A DNA stretch of 64,000 bases from Opisthocomus hoazin. Taxonomy: Eukaryota; Chordata; Aves; Opisthocomiformes; Opisthocomidae. Below the pieces are notes generated by a model, which ran no database searches, had not been told where the DNA came from, and saw nothing but the letters and a program-made list of their open reading frames with translations. Positions within the stretch are counted from its first letter, which is position 1; every line of letters starts with the position of its first letter. The DNA is taken from the NCBI RefSeq assembly GCF_030867145.1, contig NC_134419.1:77005403-77069402 (forward strand), read 5' to 3'. Positions 61,901 to 64,000 of the stretch are shown in pieces. The translations under genes and the position numbers were made by a program.

Positions 61901-63944
61901 AAAATTTGAGGTCATTGAATTTTACAGTGTAGCACAGTTAATGTAGCTTTTCCTCTACCGTCTTGCACGTGTGGTTTATGGCATGAGTCTGCATGGCTGG
62001 CTAGAGGAAAATTATTCCTGTCATGGCAGCAGAGAAAACATTGCCAGCTGTGGCCATGTGTAAGAGCTGTAAATGACCACAAGTTTGTGTGGATACCTAG
62101 GTTATTGTAGTGTGGTTGTTTTTTTTTTTTTTCTGGAGTAATATTAACACTTGTGGCTTTCTCTGAGAGCATCAGCTACTTCATATCCACATAGTCTTTG
62201 ATTTCCCTCTTTGATTTGTCTTTCCAAGGTAACTGGTCAGAATACAGCAATTTGATTTCCTTGAAATTTTGGTAATGGCTAATTTTAAAAGAGAGATGAA
62301 ACTTTACTCTGCACATATGTGTGTGTTGTGTCAAAGGGGACAGCTGGGTGCATAGTCATAGTATTCCTGAAACTGACATACATGTGCTTAATCAACGAAT
62401 TGGCAGAAGTGTAATATTGCTACCTTCATCGTGCTTTCTGTGCGTTATTATTGAAACAAAATAGAGGAATACGAGAAGCCACGAAGATCAGCGAGGAAAC
62501 TGTTCGTAGCATTTTACTTTTCTTCTGATGTTTTACTTGTCTTACCTGTATAGAGATATGGTTATGAAATGACTCTCACTGGTCAAAAGCTAAACCTTTT
62601 TTCTAACATCTGTGCTGAGTAGCAAAGAACAAGATTTCCTAAAAAAAATTTGTAACTCTTATTGCTATCTTAATTTCTAACACTTCAGGGTCCATCAGGT
62701 GAAAAATAAAACAACCTGTACAGGTGCAGAAGCACTCCATTTCCCGTTTCTTCTGCCCCTTCTACTCTACCCCAGAAGAACACAAAGTACAACCCCCCAA
62801 AAAACGCCCAAGACACTGAGTTGTTCAGAGGTGACGAAAGTGCAGCTCTGATGTATAGGCTGAAGAAAATATTTCTGCAGAGTATTTAATCTGCCTGTCT
62901 TCCTGGCTCTGTGTTGCCAACCAGCTGTGGATGCTTTTGTAATTCTTATTAGGGAATGGAGTTGTCTCATCTCTTCTCCTCTTTGCGTTGTCTCTGGCAT
63001 TACCAGGAGAGACCCAGTGTAGACGACTGGGTATGTGAATTGCTGTCTGGGATAAAGGAAAGAAATACTGCGATACTTTATTATAGAGTTCAGATGTTTC
63101 AGTAACAGGTTATCTTAGTGCTATCTCTTATTGGAAGAGAGATTTTTCCTGTGAGGAAAGGCTGGGCGAGCTGGGGCTGTTCAGCCTGGAGAAGAGCAGG
63201 CTCCGGGCAGACCTTATTGCAGCCTGCCAGTACTTGAAGCGGGCCTATATGCAAGATGGGGACAGGCTTTTTAGCAGGGCATGTAATGATAGCACAAGAG
63301 GTGATGGTTTTAAACTAAAAGAGGGGAGATTTAGGCTGGATATAAGGAAGACATTTTTTACAGTGAGGGTGGCGAGGCCCCATCCCTGGGAATATTCCAG
63401 GCCAGGTTGGACCGGGCTCTGAGCAACCTGGTCCAGCTGAAGATGTCCCTGCTCATGGCAGGGGAGGTTGCACTAGTTGGCATTTAAATGTCCCTTCCAG
63501 CGTAATCCATTCTATGATTTGCATCTTCTAGCCAGTAACTTTGACATTTTGTGTGTTGAACATTTATTCTCTTTTCATTGCTTCCCTGCTGCCCTGCTCC
63601 CTGAAGCCGAGCTGTGCGTTTCCCATCTGCCATGGCACTGAGGAGCGCTGCAGGCTAGTGCTCAGCTACGTCCTGGAGGTAACTTTATCATCAACTTTCT
63701 AATGACATTTCACCTAGTACCCAGTGCTTGGTGTCTTCTGTATGTGCTGAATAGTGCTTTCAGGGTGAATTAAATTATTTCTTCTTCTTGCAGGGCTTGA
63801 AGTCTGTTGACAGCAGTGTTAAAAAAGAGGGTGACCTTCCTGCAGCTGACCCCAGCACACCAATCCCATTGAAATATGAAGATGAATCCACCAGTGGTGG
63901 TCCCGAGTGTCTGGAAAAACAGATGGCATTATTTTTAGACAAAA
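46663..63944 (+). CDS. EDRF1: EDRF1, erythroid differentiation-related factor 1 (5' half, 15 coding exons, runs off window)
   Basis: EDRF1 is a nuclear protein of roughly 1,240 residues in human. It is linked to erythroid differentiation and GATA1 activity, and its C-terminal half contains TPR-like repeats. Joined coding exons: 46663-46728, 47500-47708, 50500-50566, 51455-51580, 52103-52227, 52684-52843, 54136-54237, 54529-54650, 55632-55743, 56479-56626, 56702-56810, 57141-57252, 61487-61747, 63607-63678, 63794-63944. Every junction has GT and AG and keeps frame, giving 647 full codons plus one base of codon 648. Recognised family segments include [85 protein letters not shown] and an acidic stretch [18 protein letters not shown]. 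These residues are near identical to the mammalian protein, whereas the N-terminus and the serine-rich exon 6 region are divergent. The TPR half lies beyond the window. The start is the first ATG in the CpG island that opens a frame spliced to exon 2. Confidence 0.97.
46729..47499 (+). other. EDRF1 intron 1
   Basis: 771 bp. The first 230 bp are the GC-rich tail of the CpG island; the rest is unique sequence with a T15 run at 47057-47071. No other gene seen. Confidence 0.9.
47500..47708 (+). CDS. EDRF1: EDRF1 coding exon 2
   Basis: Codons 23-91 plus two bases of codon 92. The acceptor is CCAG before GGGTCGG and the donor is AG|GTAAAC. It encodes the conserved [20 protein letters not shown] start and [19 protein letters not shown]. 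Confidence 0.95.
47709..50499 (+). other. EDRF1 intron 2
   Basis: 2.8 kb. About half is an antisense CR1 element (listed separately). The remainder is AT-rich unique DNA with an A17 run at 50171-50187. Confidence 0.9.
48577..49926 (-). mobile_element. CR1 LINE, antisense in EDRF1 intron 2, frameshifted
   Basis: A 1.35-kb 5'-truncated CR1 of the same subfamily as the 31.2-kb copy, but reaching about 280 bp further 5' (a [13 protein letters not shown] block at the right end). The reverse-transcriptase frame is broken: one frame covers 49842 to about 49275, a second about 49275-49095, and a third 48996-48613, so there are at least two frameshifts. The FADDTK catalytic motif is present, while a [12 protein letters not shown] segment differs from the usual DTVSHD. 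Its 3' end is at the left, in antisense orientation to EDRF1. Confidence 0.96.
50500..50566 (+). CDS. EDRF1: EDRF1 coding exon 3
   Basis: Completes codon 92 (serine) and runs to codon 114. Encodes [20 protein letters not shown] and ends at GAG|GTATGT, phase 0. The acceptor is ATAG. Confidence 0.96.
51455..51580 (+). CDS. EDRF1: EDRF1 coding exon 4
   Basis: Codons 115-156, from [17 protein letters not shown] to ELFMRSSQ. The acceptor is the unusual CTGCAAG (an AAG site); no CAG or TAG nearby keeps the frame. The donor CAG|GTTAAC is weak. Confidence 0.95.
52103..52227 (+). CDS. EDRF1: EDRF1 coding exon 5
   Basis: Codons 157-197 plus two bases of codon 198. Encodes [20 protein letters not shown] followed by a basic [17 protein letters not shown] stretch. 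Acceptor CCTAG, donor ACAG|GTAACC. Confidence 0.96.
52684..52843 (+). CDS. EDRF1: EDRF1 coding exon 6
   Basis: Codons 198-251. This is the low-complexity, Ser/Glu/Pro-rich and least conserved internal part of the region, but [11 protein letters not shown] at its start and [11 protein letters not shown] near its end match the family. Acceptor GTCAG, donor CAG|GTTAGT. Confidence 0.93.
54136..54237 (+). CDS. EDRF1: EDRF1 coding exon 7
   Basis: Codons 252-285: [19 protein letters not shown] through [11 protein letters not shown], essentially invariant in the family. Acceptor CACAG, donor CAG|GTATGC, phase 0 at both ends. Confidence 0.96.
54529..54650 (+). CDS. EDRF1: EDRF1 coding exon 8
   Basis: Codons 286-325 plus two bases of 326. 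Encodes [20 protein letters not shown] and the glycine-rich [15 protein letters not shown]. The acceptor is ATGAAG (another AAG site); the donor CAG|GTGAGT is strong. Confidence 0.95.
55632..55743 (+). CDS. EDRF1: EDRF1 coding exon 9
   Basis: Completes codon 326 and runs to 363. Encodes [20 protein letters not shown] and ends FHVNGIVQ. Acceptor TTTTAG, donor CAG|GTAAGT. Confidence 0.96.
55925..55944. repeat. T20 homopolymer
   Basis: Uninterrupted run in EDRF1 intron 9. Confidence 0.9.
56479..56626 (+). CDS. EDRF1: EDRF1 coding exon 10
   Basis: Codons 364-412 plus one base of 413. Encodes [18 protein letters not shown] through HTYWLFK. Acceptor TTGCAG, donor AAGG|GTAAGC. The next intron is only 75 bp. 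Confidence 0.95.
56702..56810 (+). CDS. EDRF1: EDRF1 coding exon 11
   Basis: Completes codon 413 (alanine) and runs through codon 448 plus two bases. Encodes [18 protein letters not shown] and [12 protein letters not shown]. Acceptor TTTCAG, donor ACAA|GTGAGT. Confidence 0.95.
57141..57252 (+). CDS. EDRF1: EDRF1 coding exon 12
   Basis: Codons 449-486. Encodes [20 protein letters not shown] and [15 protein letters not shown]. Acceptor TTTCAG, donor CAG|GTAAGA. It is followed by the largest intron in the window (4.2 kb). Confidence 0.96.
57253..61486 (+). other. EDRF1 intron 12
   Basis: 4.2 kb, the largest intron here. It contains one eroded CR1 fragment near its 5' end and GT-rich short repeats near 60071-60110 and 61325-61346. 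The remaining DNA is unique and AT-rich, with no supported gene. Confidence 0.85.
57616..57788 (+). mobile_element. CR1 LINE, eroded 3' fragment in EDRF1 intron 12
   Basis: Recognisable by GGTGGCTGAATG, the CCTGAGCAACCTG box, GGTTTGGGCTAGG and GAGGTCCCTGCCAG. It is strongly diverged and has lost the terminal octamers, so it is an older insertion. Confidence 0.75.
61487..61747 (+). CDS. EDRF1: EDRF1 coding exon 13
   Basis: Codons 487-573. Encodes [20 protein letters not shown], an acidic low-complexity tract around [14 protein letters not shown], and [19 protein letters not shown]. The acceptor is an AAAAAG site (AAG class); the donor CGT|GTAAGT is used in frame before an intronic extension that would run to a stop at 61864. 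Confidence 0.95.
63140..63519 (+). mobile_element. CR1 LINE 3' fragment in EDRF1 intron 13
   Basis: Begins within the [14 protein letters not shown] part of the CR1 ORF, then shows the [24 protein letters not shown] segment, the GCAGGGGAGGTT box and a 3' end near CATTCTATGATTT. It lies in sense orientation and ends about 87 bp before the exon 14 acceptor. Confidence 0.94.
63607..63678 (+). CDS. EDRF1: EDRF1 coding exon 14
   Basis: Codons 574-597, [20 protein letters not shown] then YVLE. Too short to be an obvious ORF by itself. The acceptor is CTGAAG (AAG class), the donor GAG|GTAACT. A CR1 copy ends about 87 bp upstream. Confidence 0.95.
63794..63944 (+). CDS. EDRF1: EDRF1 coding exon 15 (last in window)
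   Basis: Codons 598-647 plus one base of 648. Encodes [32 protein letters not shown] and MALFLDK. Acceptor TTGCAG, donor AAAA|GTAAGT. The rest of the gene is to the right of the window. Confidence 0.95.
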
Positions 63945-64000
63945 GTAAGTTGTATTGTTGTGCAAATAACACCTTCCCAGTGCCAACACAAACTGCTGCT

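Larger units (their letters stand above)
61748..63793 (+). other. EDRF1 introns 13 and 14
   Basis: Intron 13 (61748-63606) holds a T14-type run near 62118-62131 and a CR1 copy near its 3' end. Intron 14 (63679-63793) is 115 bp of unique DNA. Confidence 0.85.

Noticed and set aside
1..64000. CRISPR arrays, operons or prokaryotic systems
   Set aside because: No spaced direct repeats and no bacterial gene layout; introns, CR1 elements and a CpG island show a vertebrate nuclear genome.

Overview
The window is vertebrate nuclear DNA and almost certainly from a bird. It carries several CR1 LINE copies, most ending in the typical ATTCTRTG-type 3' octamers, short introns, an AT-rich intergenic background, and two protein-coding genes whose order matches amniote chromosomes. 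The bird order cannot be settled from this sequence. The two longest CR1 copies belong to one subfamily.

Layout. Positions 1 to about 37,900 hold no recognisable protein-coding gene. They contain CR1 fragments, one CR1 copy with an open 359-codon reverse-transcriptase ORF (about 31.2-32.4 kb), several very old MIR-like or tRNA-derived SINE remnants, a CA microsatellite, a CpG-retaining patch at 16.1-16.7 kb, and unique AT-rich DNA. One stretch (about 3.84-4.24 kb) looks like a conserved regulatory element because TGACAG-type sites cluster in it. From memory of human 10q26, a large gene-poor interval lies next to TEX36, and this left part fits that.

Positions 37,970-43,270 on the minus strand hold a four-exon testis gene, TEX36. 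It is assembled here from exon reading frames, splice sites and phases into a predicted 206-residue protein. Its first coding exon is only 17 codons long, and a CR1 3' fragment lies just upstream of it.

From 46,663 on the plus strand, after a CpG island with no TATA box, EDRF1 begins and runs off the right edge. Fifteen coding exons are placed (647 complete codons plus one split codon, about half the expected protein). All phases join in frame, and the protein matches the vertebrate family closely. Its introns carry three CR1 insertions. TEX36 and EDRF1 lie head to head, about 3.4 kb between start codons, as in human.

I found no new multi-gene system. The more useful observations are the reconstructed TEX36 gene, four AAG acceptor sites among 14 in EDRF1, the old SINE remnants, the TGACAG cluster, a duplicated poly(A) hexamer downstream of TEX36, and two unexplained open patches (16.1-16.7 kb and 37.62-37.81 kb).
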